A DNA stretch of 64,000 nucleotides from Bettongia penicillata ogilbyi (Eukaryota > Chordata > Mammalia > Diprotodontia > Potoroidae), in the NCBI GenBank assembly GCA_023548195.1, contig JAJHZJ010000220.1, forward strand, positions 2,239,279 through 2,303,278. Direction: 5' to 3'. Positions 23,245 to 33,312 of the stretch are shown here, piece after piece; positions within the stretch are counted from its first letter, which is position 1; each line of letters begins with the position of its first letter. Below the pieces are notes generated by a model. It searched no databases, had not been told where the DNA came from, and worked only from the letters and a program-made list of their open reading frames with translations. Position numbers and translations under genes: made by a program.

Positions 23245-24425
23245 TACATTCTTCCCTTCCTCCTCCCTTTTTTTATTGCTCAGTCTTTCATTTTGCATTG
23301 CACAAAAGGTCAAAATGATTTCTATTGCAGCCTAGCAAGGCCTTTGGCAAGTAGTCAGGGGAAAGGTATAAAATTTGAACATCAGAGGTCAAAGAGGATT
23401 TAGTGAGAAATGATTCTTATGCCCTGAGGACTTTTCCCTTATTAATGCTAAAGTATTATAACTCTCTAAGGCAGAATCATAAATATTTTGTTTTAATAAA
23501 ACAAGTGTGAATGTTAAATGACCCATATTAGAAGGAGCTGGCCAGGATCCTACTCTCTTTTGTCTAACCACATAGCTTTTTTGTGCATATCAATGGGCCT
23601 ATTTCCCATTGTGTCTTGTGTCCTGCAGAGTTGATCCAAGCACAAAGCTCCCTTTGAATTAAATGGGAACCCTATACTGAGATCAGTTGTTGGACCTGGA
23701 GTACAAGAAGAAAAAAGCTCAGTAGGCTGAGAAGCAATGTGAAGGATGTGAACAGATAAAATTTTGATCAAAGAGATTTATACCAGGCTGTTTGCTTCAA
23801 ATAACTTTGTGCACCTAATTCTCAATGAAAATATTCGTCTAGTTTAGAAACTACCTTTTTTTAAACTTCATCTCCATTCACTTTATAAAGTATGATTTTG
23901 AATTAATTGAAAATGTCCAGATGAAGTCAATGTGGTTATAATGTCAATATTTATCTACAGGGGAAGGTTTATTCTGTGTTCAGCTGGTAGCAGGGAAAGG
24001 AACAAGCCAGCAACACCTCCTGAAATCAAAATCAATGATGAGGATAGTGGCCAGTGAGAAGAAAAAACACATAAGGCTGTCAAGTTTCTTTATTTAGAGA
24101 TGAAATTCATTATCTGTTCATGGAAACGGACCAGTTCTAACAACTACTGAGATGCAATGAAAATCACAACTGCATTTTTAAAAGAGTCTAATCTACCAGG
24201 CAGATATTTACAGGACAGCTCCTCTTTTCTGGATCCTGTATTTGAGCTTAGTACACACAGCACCCTAACACCCACACACATATGTACCCTGCCTCCTTAA
24301 AATATTAAAGAAATGTATAATAATTATATTTCCTGTAATTGACAATTATCCTACTACTTCCTTTATTGGTAACTCATTTGGTTAGCAAAACATTTAATAA
24401 AATATATATTTTGGAAGCAAAGGCT
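23245..24425. other. Unassigned sequence, 1.2 kb
   Basis: No repeat or exon recognised. Minus-strand frames at 23389-23771 have no family resemblance. Confidence 0.5.
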
Positions 24426-24429
24426 GAGA

Positions 24430-24770
24430 AGTTGGAAGGCAGGATAAAGAATGTAAAACTACTTAAAGCTATGCCATATACCGACAGTATTAGGAAACTA
24501 AGCATGTTTAGTCTGAAGGATAGTCTTCAAATATTTAAAGGATTGACAGTTAGAAGAGGGGTTATATTTGTTTTACCCGGACCCCGCGGGGTAGAATGGC
24601 GCGGTATCAGGAAAATATTCCTGACAATAGTTTCCCATTTGTCTTCAAGTGAAGGCTAGGTACCCCATTGCATTTGGTGACCATTATATAGTGTATTTCA
24701 TCTGGGTCCAGTTGAACTCAGTGACATATTAAGATAGATTCAATGCTGAGATTTTATGAGTCTATGACAG
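24430..24770 (+). mobile_element. CR1/L3 LINE 3' fragment
   Basis: 'ggaaactaagcatgtttagt', 'tctgaaggatagtcttcaaa', 'tatttaaaggattgacagtt', 'agaagaggggttatatttgt' and the later 'gaaaatattcctgacaatag' follow the CR1/L3 3' UTR order. The 106-codon frame at 24339-24659 is a chance frame through it. A small CpG cluster at 24579-24604 is unusual for this window. Confidence 0.7.
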
Positions 24771-24774
24771 GCCT

Positions 24775-25055
24775 GTATAGCATTTGGGGCCCTGGCCAAA
24801 TGCTATGCATGCCTGTTTAATATTCTCTACATTTTTTTGCAGCATGCCTGAAATCCTCTGATAGGCTCAGACAGCTCTTGTTGTGCTGGCCTGCCCAAAG
24901 AGAACTTTGCATAGTCAGTTTTGCTGAGGGATCTGCTTTTTCACTGACCCCCTGAGATCCTTTGGTGAGCCTCAAGCAGCACAAGCCCTCCTCGATATTT
25001 TGCAGACCTGTTCTATGATGTTGGTGTGACAGACAACATAAGTGGTTACTTTGCC
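24775..25055. other. Unassigned, less AT-rich sequence
   Basis: Nothing recognised. Confidence 0.5.
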
Positions 25056-25057
25056 AT

Positions 25058-25455
25058 TATATAAGCATTTAGTAAGTGCCTATTACATGCTAGACATTTT
25101 GCTAGGTACTAGGGATTCAAATAGGAAAGTGAAAATATCCCTGGGAACGTAAAAGAATTTACATTTTTCTTGGAAAAGGGAGAATAAAATAACTTTGCAA
25201 ATAAGTAAATTAAATATGCGCACACACACACACACACACACACACACTACATATTGTTGCAGGGGAAATTAACTCCTGGGGGAACTAAGAAAGCCTCTTG
25301 AAGGAAACAGCACTTGAGCTGAGCCTTGAAGGAAGATAAGATTCCAAGAGACGAAGGCAAATTGAGAGAACATTGCTGAATTTAGGTCTGGAGGAAGGAA
25401 ATAAAATGTTTCATACAAGGAATAAAAAGTAGTATAGTCTGTCTTAAAAAGTAAA
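25058..25455 (-). mobile_element. LINE-2 3' fragment, antisense, with (CA)n
   Basis: 'ataagcatttagtaagtgcc', 'tagacattttgctaggtact', then a CA microsatellite (25219-25248), then 'gaaagcctcttgaaggaaac' and 'gagctgagccttgaaggaag', which are the antisense L2 blocks upstream of the 3' end. Confidence 0.8.
25219..25248. repeat. (CA)15 microsatellite
   Basis: CA run inside the L2 fragment. Confidence 0.97.
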
Positions 25456-25459
25456 GTAT

Positions 25460-26200
25460 GTGAGTGAAGTTATCCATTCCTTTCCATCTAAAGTAAGACT
25501 TGTCTTTATCCTTCTATGGATGTTCACAGAGAGCTGTATTAAAATGTTAGGGATTTTTTCCCAGATTTCTTGACAATAAATGAGAACCAACTGGTCATAA
25601 AGACTGTTATTCAGCTATCCCTCACTTTTGCAACATGACTAACCCAACTCCTCTGACTATATATTTCCTTAGTAATATCATTAACATTTCCCCTCTAGAA
25701 TTCATAATTAATGATTAATAATTACCACAGCTTACTGATTCTCATCCCACATCTCTTTTTGAACATCAGTTGACTTCTAATGATGATATAAGTCTGCAAA
25801 GGATGAAATACTAGTCTACAAAGAATTCAAGTTTCGGGTCACCCAAAAAGGGCAATGGAAAACAAAAATTACCTAAAGAAAAATAGCTCCTTCATAAATT
25901 TTGTCCAAAACAGTTTTGCTCATTGTATTCAATAGTATTCAAATTTAAATCATTGCCATTCTTTTATTCAACACTGAGTGGGGAATTTTAATAACTTTTA
26001 ACAAGATTTAACTATATACTATTCAAGCCAAGGAAAGTGAGACAAATAAAAGGAGAGGGAAGGTTAACTTTCTATAGTAAAGAGCTATCCATATTGTTCT
26101 ATTGCTATACAAGCTAATCAAATTATCTTCACTGTTCATATCCCTAAATTTCCATCTGCATATAGAGTGGCATCTCTGGCACTGTCAATAGTGGAGGGGA
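25460..26200. other. Unassigned sequence
   Basis: Nothing recognised. Confidence 0.5.
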
Positions 26201-26203
26201 TAT

Positions 26204-26232
26204 ATATGTATATATATGTATATATATGTAAA
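26204..26232. repeat. (TATATATG)n short tandem repeat
   Basis: About three units of a 10-bp TATATATGTA-type repeat. Confidence 0.9.
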
Positions 26233-26234
26233 TT

Positions 26235-26330
26235 ATTGGCTCCTGGAAAGTCACTGACACCTACTGGCTGTGTGACCCTCAGTAAGGCACTTAATATTCC
26301 TCGACCCTGGGCAGTTCTCCAAGAAAACAA
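26235..26330 (+). mobile_element. MIR-type SINE fragment
   Basis: 'gacacctactggctgtgtga' and 'ccctcagtaaggcacttaat' match the conserved SINE centre. Flanks are not recognisable. Confidence 0.6.
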
Positions 26331-26334
26331 TTGA

Positions 26335-26744
26335 TTTGGATGTTCATCTGTACTAGTTGAAAGTGTTTCTGATACCAATAAAAACATAGATCCAATCCAA
26401 AATAAAAAGGACAAAAAAGCAGGCAACTGAAATTGTAAGATCCTGAGGCAGAGAAAATTAGATAGGTTAGAAGCCAGAATTCTGTGGAAAAAGTTTGAGA
26501 AATGAGAGAATTGCCTGAATGAAGGTAACATGAAATCTGAGGAAAAGACATCGTGAGACTTTAGGCAGGACTTGACCCAGTGGTAATGGAAAGGTGGACC
26601 AAGTTTGTATTTCTCATCTTTTTGTCTCTAATTTCATCCCCCTTCCCCTTCAGTTGACAATTGGTAGCCCTGAAACCCCTTATCCCCAACTGCTTGATTT
26701 GCCAGTATAATAAGTGATAATGAAATAATTTCCTATCCCTTCCA
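26335..26744. other. Unassigned sequence
   Basis: The longest frame here, minus strand 26136-26531 (131 codons), runs through a TA repeat and SINE and has no recognisable homology. Confidence 0.5.
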
Positions 26745-26745
26745 T

Positions 26746-26790
26746 TGTGTGTTAGTGTGTGTGTGTGTGTGTATGTGTGTGTGTGTGTAT
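26746..26790. repeat. (GT)n microsatellite
   Basis: GT repeats with two TA or TT interruptions. Confidence 0.96.
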
Positions 26791-26859
26791 TTAATGGGCC
26801 TACTGAAGTTAATAAAAGGAACTAGAATTCTAGATTTTGGCAGACCTTGAGAAGTATTA

Positions 26860-27300
26860 TTTTCACAGAATTTTTGAGTTGGAGGGCACTTCAGGGGCTA
26901 TCTGGTTCAACTTGTGCCTGTACATGGCATATCCAATAACTACCAAATGGCCTTTCTCTAAAGATCTCTAATGAACTGGAGCCTACTACCTCCTGAGGAA
27001 AAAAAAAATATTCCATTTTTGGATAGTTCTTATCATTAGCAGATTTTTCTTTGCAAGAGCTCTAAATATGCCACTGTAACTTCTGACTATGTCTCCCAGT
27101 TTTACCTTCTGGGGACAAACAAAAGAAATTCAAATTCTCTTTTAAATGATAAGCTATCATATTTTTGGAGAGATGTGGCATAACCCCATGCAACAGGTTT
27201 TGTTTTTTTAAAATTTAAACATCCCTAGATCCTTGAGTCTGTCCTTACGTGGCATGATTGCAGATCCTTCATCATTGAGATAATACCCTCTGGAAATACT
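26860..27300 (-). mobile_element. CR1/L3 LINE 3' region, antisense
   Basis: Ordered antisense blocks: 'gagttggagggcacttcagg', 'gcctactacctcctgagg', 'attccatttttggatagttc', 'taacttctgactatgtctcc', 'ttctggggacaaacaaaaga', 'gataagctatcatattttt'. The best preserved CR1/L3 piece in the window. Confidence 0.8.
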
Positions 27301-27399
27301 TCTAGATTATCAATTCTCACTCTAAAATATGGATTTTAGAACCAGACAATTGTAATGCCATGCTACTCACTTTTCCTTAATCTGGGGCATAGAGGGCAA

Positions 27400-27790
27400 T
27401 GATAACCATGTAACCAACTTATCCACTCAAGCTCAGCTACCAACATAAATGGTTTTACCATTGATCCTGCAATCATTCTTAAGTGTTCCTCTTCCATATT
27501 CATGAACTCTGAATTTCCTTTATATTATATGATTCCCTAATGGATTGATCTTTATTCTTATCTACACTGTTACCTTCAATCCTTCTACTCTGTAGTTCAT
27601 TCTCAGGTTATTAACCTGACACTGGCTACATTTTCCTCTCTTACCCATATCAAGCCCTTAGTGATTCAGCTTAACTCTACACTATACTCCACTGGAATTC
27701 CTTTTCTCCTTGTTCTATAGACAATCACTCTTTGCCTTTACTGAATTTTTACTCCTATTAAGGTGCTTATAGAAAGGAGCTAGAGAAAGT
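27400..27790 (+). mobile_element. Probable LINE-2 fragment
   Basis: Pyrimidine-rich sequence with 'tctacactgttaccttcaat', 'actccactggaattcctttt' and 'tttgcctttactgaattttt', loosely in the order of the L2 ORF 3' end. Weak. Confidence 0.4.
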
Positions 27791-28385
27791 CATGAAACCA
27801 TGGAGTCATTCTAACTAAATGCTCTGCAGATTTGTGCTATATAACTTAAACTAAGCCCTGCTGCAGAAAGGGAATTCTTTTACACATATCTAACTGATTT
27901 GCAGCTTCTGTTCAAGCATTCTCATCTCTTCACAAGTTCTCTACTCTCTACTGAATACCTAACCTCATACGTCACTGAAAAAAAATGAGACCATTAGCAA
28001 AGAGTTTCCTCTTCTCCCCCCATGCCCACATCCCCTATCATGCAGGCATCTTCCCCCCAAATTCATTTTTCAATATCCTCAAACAAACTACTCAAAGGAA
28101 AACTCTTCAACAAGCAACCTTGATCCCATCCCTCCTATCTTCTCCAACATATTTCTCAGTTTATTGTCCCTAATCTTTCTCTAATATTCAGTTGCTCTCT
28201 ATCCACTACCTCATTTCCTGCTGCCTTCAAACATACCCATGTCTTCCCTAGTAATAAAAAATCCCATAGATAAATCATCATCTCTTTGCAGAGATGATTT
28301 ATCTCTATGTAGATGTATCCAAATCTAAATATCTGTCTTTAAATTCTCATGAGCTCCAGGCTCGCCTCTGTAATTGTATTTTTCA

Positions 28386-28965
28386 CAACTTGTAATTGCT
28401 AAGGAGAGTTAAAGACCTTCCCCATCCATTAATATGTTCCTGCCAATTAAGGAAAGCTTGATTAAGGGAGATTATTTTGTTGTTTTTGAAAGGTTCATAC
28501 CTTTTGTTAATTTCTAATGAGGCATTAGTTCTCAAAGGTTATGATGCCCTCTGAAAAATGTATAAATATTCTGAGGTGAGGTTTTACTTTGGGGCTTATT
28601 CATTGGAAGCAATTGCTTGCCCAGATGAGACTGATCAACCACTAAGGAGCCCCTGCTTTGAAAACCCGGATGTCGGTACTTCTCTCTCTGGCAATTACAT
28701 ATGTGTAGTCAGACGACTGGATCTGTCTGTTGATCTATGATGTATATATTGCTTAGGTACAACAGATGGACTCTTTGTTTCTCTGTTTGTATTTTCTCTG
28801 AAGTTCAAGGTGCAGACTCTTACCCTGAACTAAGTGAATGATATATGTGTTTGATTAAAACAAGATGGTTCATCCCTCAAAATTTGCTTTCCTTTTAGAA
28901 AAGCAGATCTAAGAACAGGTACAACAGGCCCGCCTATGTATGTTGGAAACCTTTGTTACACAACT
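28386..28965 (+). mobile_element. Solo LTR of an endogenous retrovirus-like element in the L2
   Basis: Element 28391-28960 (570 bp) begins TGTAA and ends TTACA, with the 5-bp target duplication CAACT at 28386-28390 and 28961-28965. It carries a TATA-like TATAAATA at 28561 and ATTAAA at 28854. The central block 'gcttattcattggaagcaat' with 'gagactgatcaaccactaag' resembles LTRs of ERVL/ERV3-type elements. Removing 570 bp plus one duplication restores the L2 with no gap. No internal retroviral genes are present. Orientation is inferred from the TATA and polyadenylation-like signals. Confidence 0.8.
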
Positions 28966-29002
28966 CAATATAGATGTCCCATAAGCATTTCAAGCTCAAC
29001 AT

Positions 29003-29435
29003 GCCCATGTAACAACAAGCACCCTAGCATACCCAACATTAATTCTTCTATTCAACATGACCAATGTGAAAATGTGTTCAATTAAGAACGTGTTCAATTA
29101 ATTCAGTGACGTATGAGGTTAGGTATTCAGTAGAGAGTAGAGAACTTACGTATGTGTAGAATCCATATAAGATTGCATGCTGTCTCAGGGAGGGAGGAGG
29201 AAAGGAGGGGGAGAAAGATCTAAGACTTATGGAAGTTATTGTAGAAAACTGAAAGCAAATAAATTAGCAAAAAAAAATAAAGCCAAAGAAAGAGAAATTA
29301 ACAAAAGGTGTGGGCCATCCTACAAAACAAGCTTCCTGTAATCAAGCTTCCCTTAATGGGCTCCACCTGAGGTCTATTCATAGGTGGGAAACATTTTAAA
29401 CTCTCATTGCCATTTGTTGTTTACATTACAGCTCA
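29003..29435. mobile_element. Second LTR-like insertion in the L2, itself interrupted
   Basis: Bases 29008-29430 (423 bp) begin TGTAA and end TTACA, flanked by gccca (29003-29007) and gctca (29431-29435), a 5-bp duplication with one mismatch. Removing it joins the L2 exactly at 'caacatgccca' + 'aaacagaac'. Inside lies a short A-tailed element (about 29053-29280). The remainder is about 195 bp, short for an LTR, so a non-autonomous LTR or LTR fragment is possible. Confidence 0.6.
29053..29280 (+). mobile_element. Short A-tailed retroelement, rearranged
   Basis: Starts 'caacatgacca' and resumes at 29148 with 'acgtatgtgtagaatccata', a G-rich block and an A-rich end; this matches the 15394-15567 element. 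Between them, 29086-29147 has no counterpart in the 15.4-kb copy. That extra piece contains a second copy of 'cgtgttcaattaa' and then a 46-bp inverted copy of 27934-27979. Confidence 0.7.
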
Positions 29436-30117
29436 AAACAGAACATAAAAGTTTTTCATCCAAAAGTTTCTTTTCCCTCAACTTTCTATTATTGTCAAAA
29501 GAACCACCATTTTCCCAGTCATCTAGGCTCACAGCCTTCTGATAATCCTAAACCACAACCTAAATTTACCCTGCATATCTAATCTATTGACAGATTTTGT
29601 TATTTTTTACTGTTATTGCATCCCTTGTGTGTGCTCCCTTTCTTTGATGTCTCATAGCCTCTAACCTGATACAAAGTCCTCTTCATTTCACACCTGGAAT
29701 ATTGCAATAACCTTCACATTGGTCTTCCTTTTAAAGTTTCTCCCCAAACCAATTAATGCGTGATTCAGTTGCCAAAGTGATATTCCTGTAGCCAAGTGTG
29801 ACCTTGTTATCCCTATCTCCATTACATTGATAAAACCTGAGTGGCTCCCTATTATTTACGAAATCAAATATTCTGCGCCCCCTCCTATATTTTGTATCTC
29901 TCCACATACTTGGTATTCTTCATATGTATCCTCCAACTCCTGACTGGGTACATTCACTGTCTATTCTCCACTGACTGGAATGCTCATGCTCCTCATCTCT
30001 GCCTCTGGCCTTTCCCCACCTCTTTAGAATTTCAGTTCAAATCTCACTTTCTTTAATCAAATTTTCCCACTCTCTACCCTCCCCAACTATTAATGCCACC
30101 ATTCTGAGCATACTTTC

Positions 30118-31845
30118 CTTTTTTTAAAATATGTTTTAATATTCTTTTTACAAAAAAACAACTTGAATTCAGAATTTTTTTCTCACCCTCATCCCTAACA
30201 CACTGTGAAGTTAAGAAATATATCAATTATACATATGAAGTAATGCAAAACATATTTTCATATTAGACATGTTGCAAAACAAAATAGAACAAGAAAAATG
30301 AAGTATAGCAACTATGCTTCAGTTTGCATTTAGACTTCATCAGTTGTTTCTCTGGAGGTGGGTAGCATTTTTAAAAATTTTAAATCCCTCAGAATGGTCT
30401 TGGATAATTGTGTTCATCAGAATCGGTCAATTATTTCAGATTATCATCGTAAAATATTGCTATAACTGTGTATGATGTTCTGATCCTGCTTACTTTACTT
30501 TGCATTAAATCACACGTCCTCCCAGATTTTTCAGAAACTAACCTGTTCATAGTTTCTTCTACAACAAATACGCCATCACATTCATGTATCAAAATATGTT
30601 CTGCCATTCCGTAATTGATGGGCATAACCTCAATTTCCAACCAATTCTTTCTACCATAAAAAGAACTGCTATAATTATTTTTGTAGTTATATATTCATTT
30701 CCTTTTTTTTAAAAAAAACTCCCTTTAGGATACATAGTGATGTTCTTGCTGGGTCAAAGGATGTATACAGTTTTATAATCTTTTGTTATACATCCAAATT
30801 ACTCTCCAGAATGGATACTTCAGTTCACAACTCCATCAACAAGGCATTAGTGTCCCACTTTTTCAATATCCTCTCACTTTCTTTTTCTGCCATATAAAGC
30901 ATGGTATAAAGTGGTACCTCAAATTTGTTTTAATTTGCACTTCTTTAATCGATAGTGATTTAAAGCATTTTTTCATTTAACGAGGTTTAGCATTGATTTC
31001 TTCTTCTAAAAGCAGTCTACTCATATTGTATGACTTTATCAATTGTGAAATGAATAATTCTTATAAATTTTACTCATTTTTCTTTTTATTTGACAAAAGA
31101 GTCCTTTGTAAGAGAAACTTCCTGTAAAATTCCATCCTCATCAACCTCCCCCTTACACATAGTTGTCTCTCCTCCTGGCTGCATTGGTTTTATTTTGAAA
31201 AATATTTGGATTTAATGTAAACAAAATTATCCATTTAACAATCTGTGATCCTCTATTTCTTGATTTGTCATAAATTCTTCAATATTCATACATCTGTCAA
31301 GTAGACTATTTCATGTTCCTCTAATTTGCTGATGATATCATACTTTATTTGTAAATGATTTACACATTTTGATATTACCTTGATATGCAGTGTGAGATGT
31401 TTGTCCATACCTCCACCTTTCTATTTCTAATTCAATATAAAATTGGATGATTACTGCTTTGTAATTCAGTTTGAGATTTGATATTGCTAGGCTACCTTCC
31501 TTTGCATCATTTTTTTTTTTTTACCGATTCCTTTGTTATTCTTAACTTTTTGTTGTTTTAGATGAATTATGTTGTTATTTTTTTCTGGTTTTATAGAATG
31601 GCTTTAGATAGTTTGCTATGACATAGAATAAATTAATTTGACTAGAATTGTTATTTTATTATGTTAACTCAGTCTACCCAAGAACAATTAGCATTTTGTC
31701 AGTTGTTTAGGTGTGACTTTATTTGTATTAAAAGTGTTTTGTAATTATGTTCATATAGCTCCTGAGTTTGTTATGGTAGTTAGACCCCCAAGAATTTTAT
31801 TTTATTTTTAATAGTGTGAATTTGTTTCATTTATATTTTTTTGCT
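30118..31845 (-). mobile_element. L1 ORF2 3' half, antisense (outer, older)
   Basis: Antisense order of the L1 ORF2 C-terminal coding region: 'ttccgtaattgatgggcata' near 30607, 'ctccctttaggatacatag' near 30720, 'attactctccagaatggata' near 30798, then 'gtccttt...gtaagagaaac' and upstream ORF2 sequence through 31810. More diverged than the neighbour at 31846-33312. Confidence 0.75.
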
Positions 31846-33312
31846 TAACTATATTTTTTTCCAATTACATATAAAGATAGTTTTCAACATTCACTGTTAA
31901 GAGATTTTGAGTTCCACTTTTTCTTCCCTCCAGCTCTCCCATCTCTCCCTTTTTCCCAAGATTGGAAACAATCTGATATAGTTATACATATATAATCTTA
32001 TTGACAATATTTCTCCATTAGTCTTATAGTGAAAGAAGAATCAGAACAAAAGGGAAAAACCATAAGAAAGAAAAAACAAACAAAAAAAGTAGAAACAATA
32101 TGCTTCAATCTGCCTGCAGGTTCCATATTTTTTTCTGTCATGAGTCTTTTGGAAAATCACTGTACTGCTGAGAAGTCGATTATTGCACAATATTGCTGTT
32201 AAAGTGTATAAAATACTCTACTGATTCTTCTCATTTCATGCAGTATCAGTACAGGTAAGTTCAAATTTTTCTGAAGTCTGCCTACTCATAATCTATTATA
32301 GCACAATACTATTCCATTACATTCACATACCACCACTTGTTCAGCCATTTCCCAATTGATGGGCATCCTTTCAATTTCCAAATCTTTGTCACCACAAAAA
32401 GATCTGCCATAAATATTTTTGTACATGTGGGTCGTCTTTCCTTTTATATGATCACTTTGGGATGCAGACCTAGTAGTGGTATAAGTGGATCAAATGGTAT
32501 GAAGGGCTTTGATTGCCCTTTGGGCAGAGTTCCAAATTACTCCTCAGAATAGATTAATCAATTCACAACTCCACCAACAATGCATTAGTGTTCTTATTTT
32601 CCCACATCTTTTCCAATATTTATCATTTTCCTGTTTTGTCATGTTAGTCAATCTGATAGGTGTGATGTGGTACCTCATCCTTATTTTGATGTGCATTTCT
32701 CTAATTAATAATGCTTTAGAGCATTTTTTCCATATCATTATTTGTAGCCTTAATTTTTGCATCTGAAAGCTGCCTGTTTATATCCTTTGACCATTTATGA
32801 ATTGGGGAATGCTTTGTATTAGTATAAGTTTGACTCAGTTCTTTTTAAATTTTACAAATGATACTTTTATCAGAAACACTGGCAGTAAAATTGTTTGCCA
32901 GCTTTCTGCTTTCCTTCTAATTTTAGTTGCATTAGCTTGTTTGTGCAAAAACATTTTCATTTCATATAATCAAAATTACCTGTTTTGCATTTCATAATGT
33001 TTTCTGTCTCTTGCTTGGTCAAAAAATCTTTCCTTTTCCACGTATCTGACAGATAAACAGTTCCTTGCTTTCCTTCACTTAGGTTATAACCCTTTCTATC
33101 TAAATCACGTAACCATTTTGCCATTATCTTGGTATATGCTGTAAAATGTTCTCTATGCCTAGTTTCTACCATATTCCATTCCAGTTTTCCCAGTAGTTTT
33201 TATCAAATAATGATTTCTTATTCCAGAAGTTAAAGTCTTTGGGTTTATCAAAGAGCAGATTACTATAGTCGACTGCTGTGTCTTGTGTACTTAACATTGA
33301 TCCAATTGATCC
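31846..33312 (-). mobile_element. L1 ORF2 3' half, antisense (inner, younger)
   Basis: Repeats the same ORF2 order as the outer element from its own 3' end at about 31846, which shows a second insertion. It is better preserved. The right boundary abuts a plus-strand HAL1 at 33313. Confidence 0.8.
32544..32762 (-). pseudogene. L1 ORF2p C-terminal segment, open for 72 codons
   Basis: The frame reads IKIRMRYHITPIRLTNMTKQ and then CGKIRTLMHCWWSC, which lines up with the cysteine-rich C-terminal region of L1 ORF2p. The first cysteine of the CxxxCxxxxxxxHxxxxC pattern is replaced by tyrosine (KYWKRC). This is an inactive fragment. Confidence 0.85.

Noticed and set aside
24579..24604. Small CpG cluster that might mark a promoter
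   Set aside because: Only a few CpGs over 25 bp, inside a CR1/L3 fragment. Far too short for a CpG island.
26136..26531. 131-codon minus-strand frame
   Set aside because: Runs through a TA repeat and SINE fragment. No recognised domain, and the frame composition looks random.
27934..29147. The 46-bp inverted repeats as termini of a DNA transposon
   Set aside because: Both arms lie inside identified elements (L2 and the A-tailed element), L2 homology continues outside the left arm, and no target duplication flanks them.
28391..29430. The two TGTAA...TTACA elements as paired LTRs of one provirus
   Set aside because: They are not similar to each other, and each has its own 5-bp duplication with intact L2 sequence between them.
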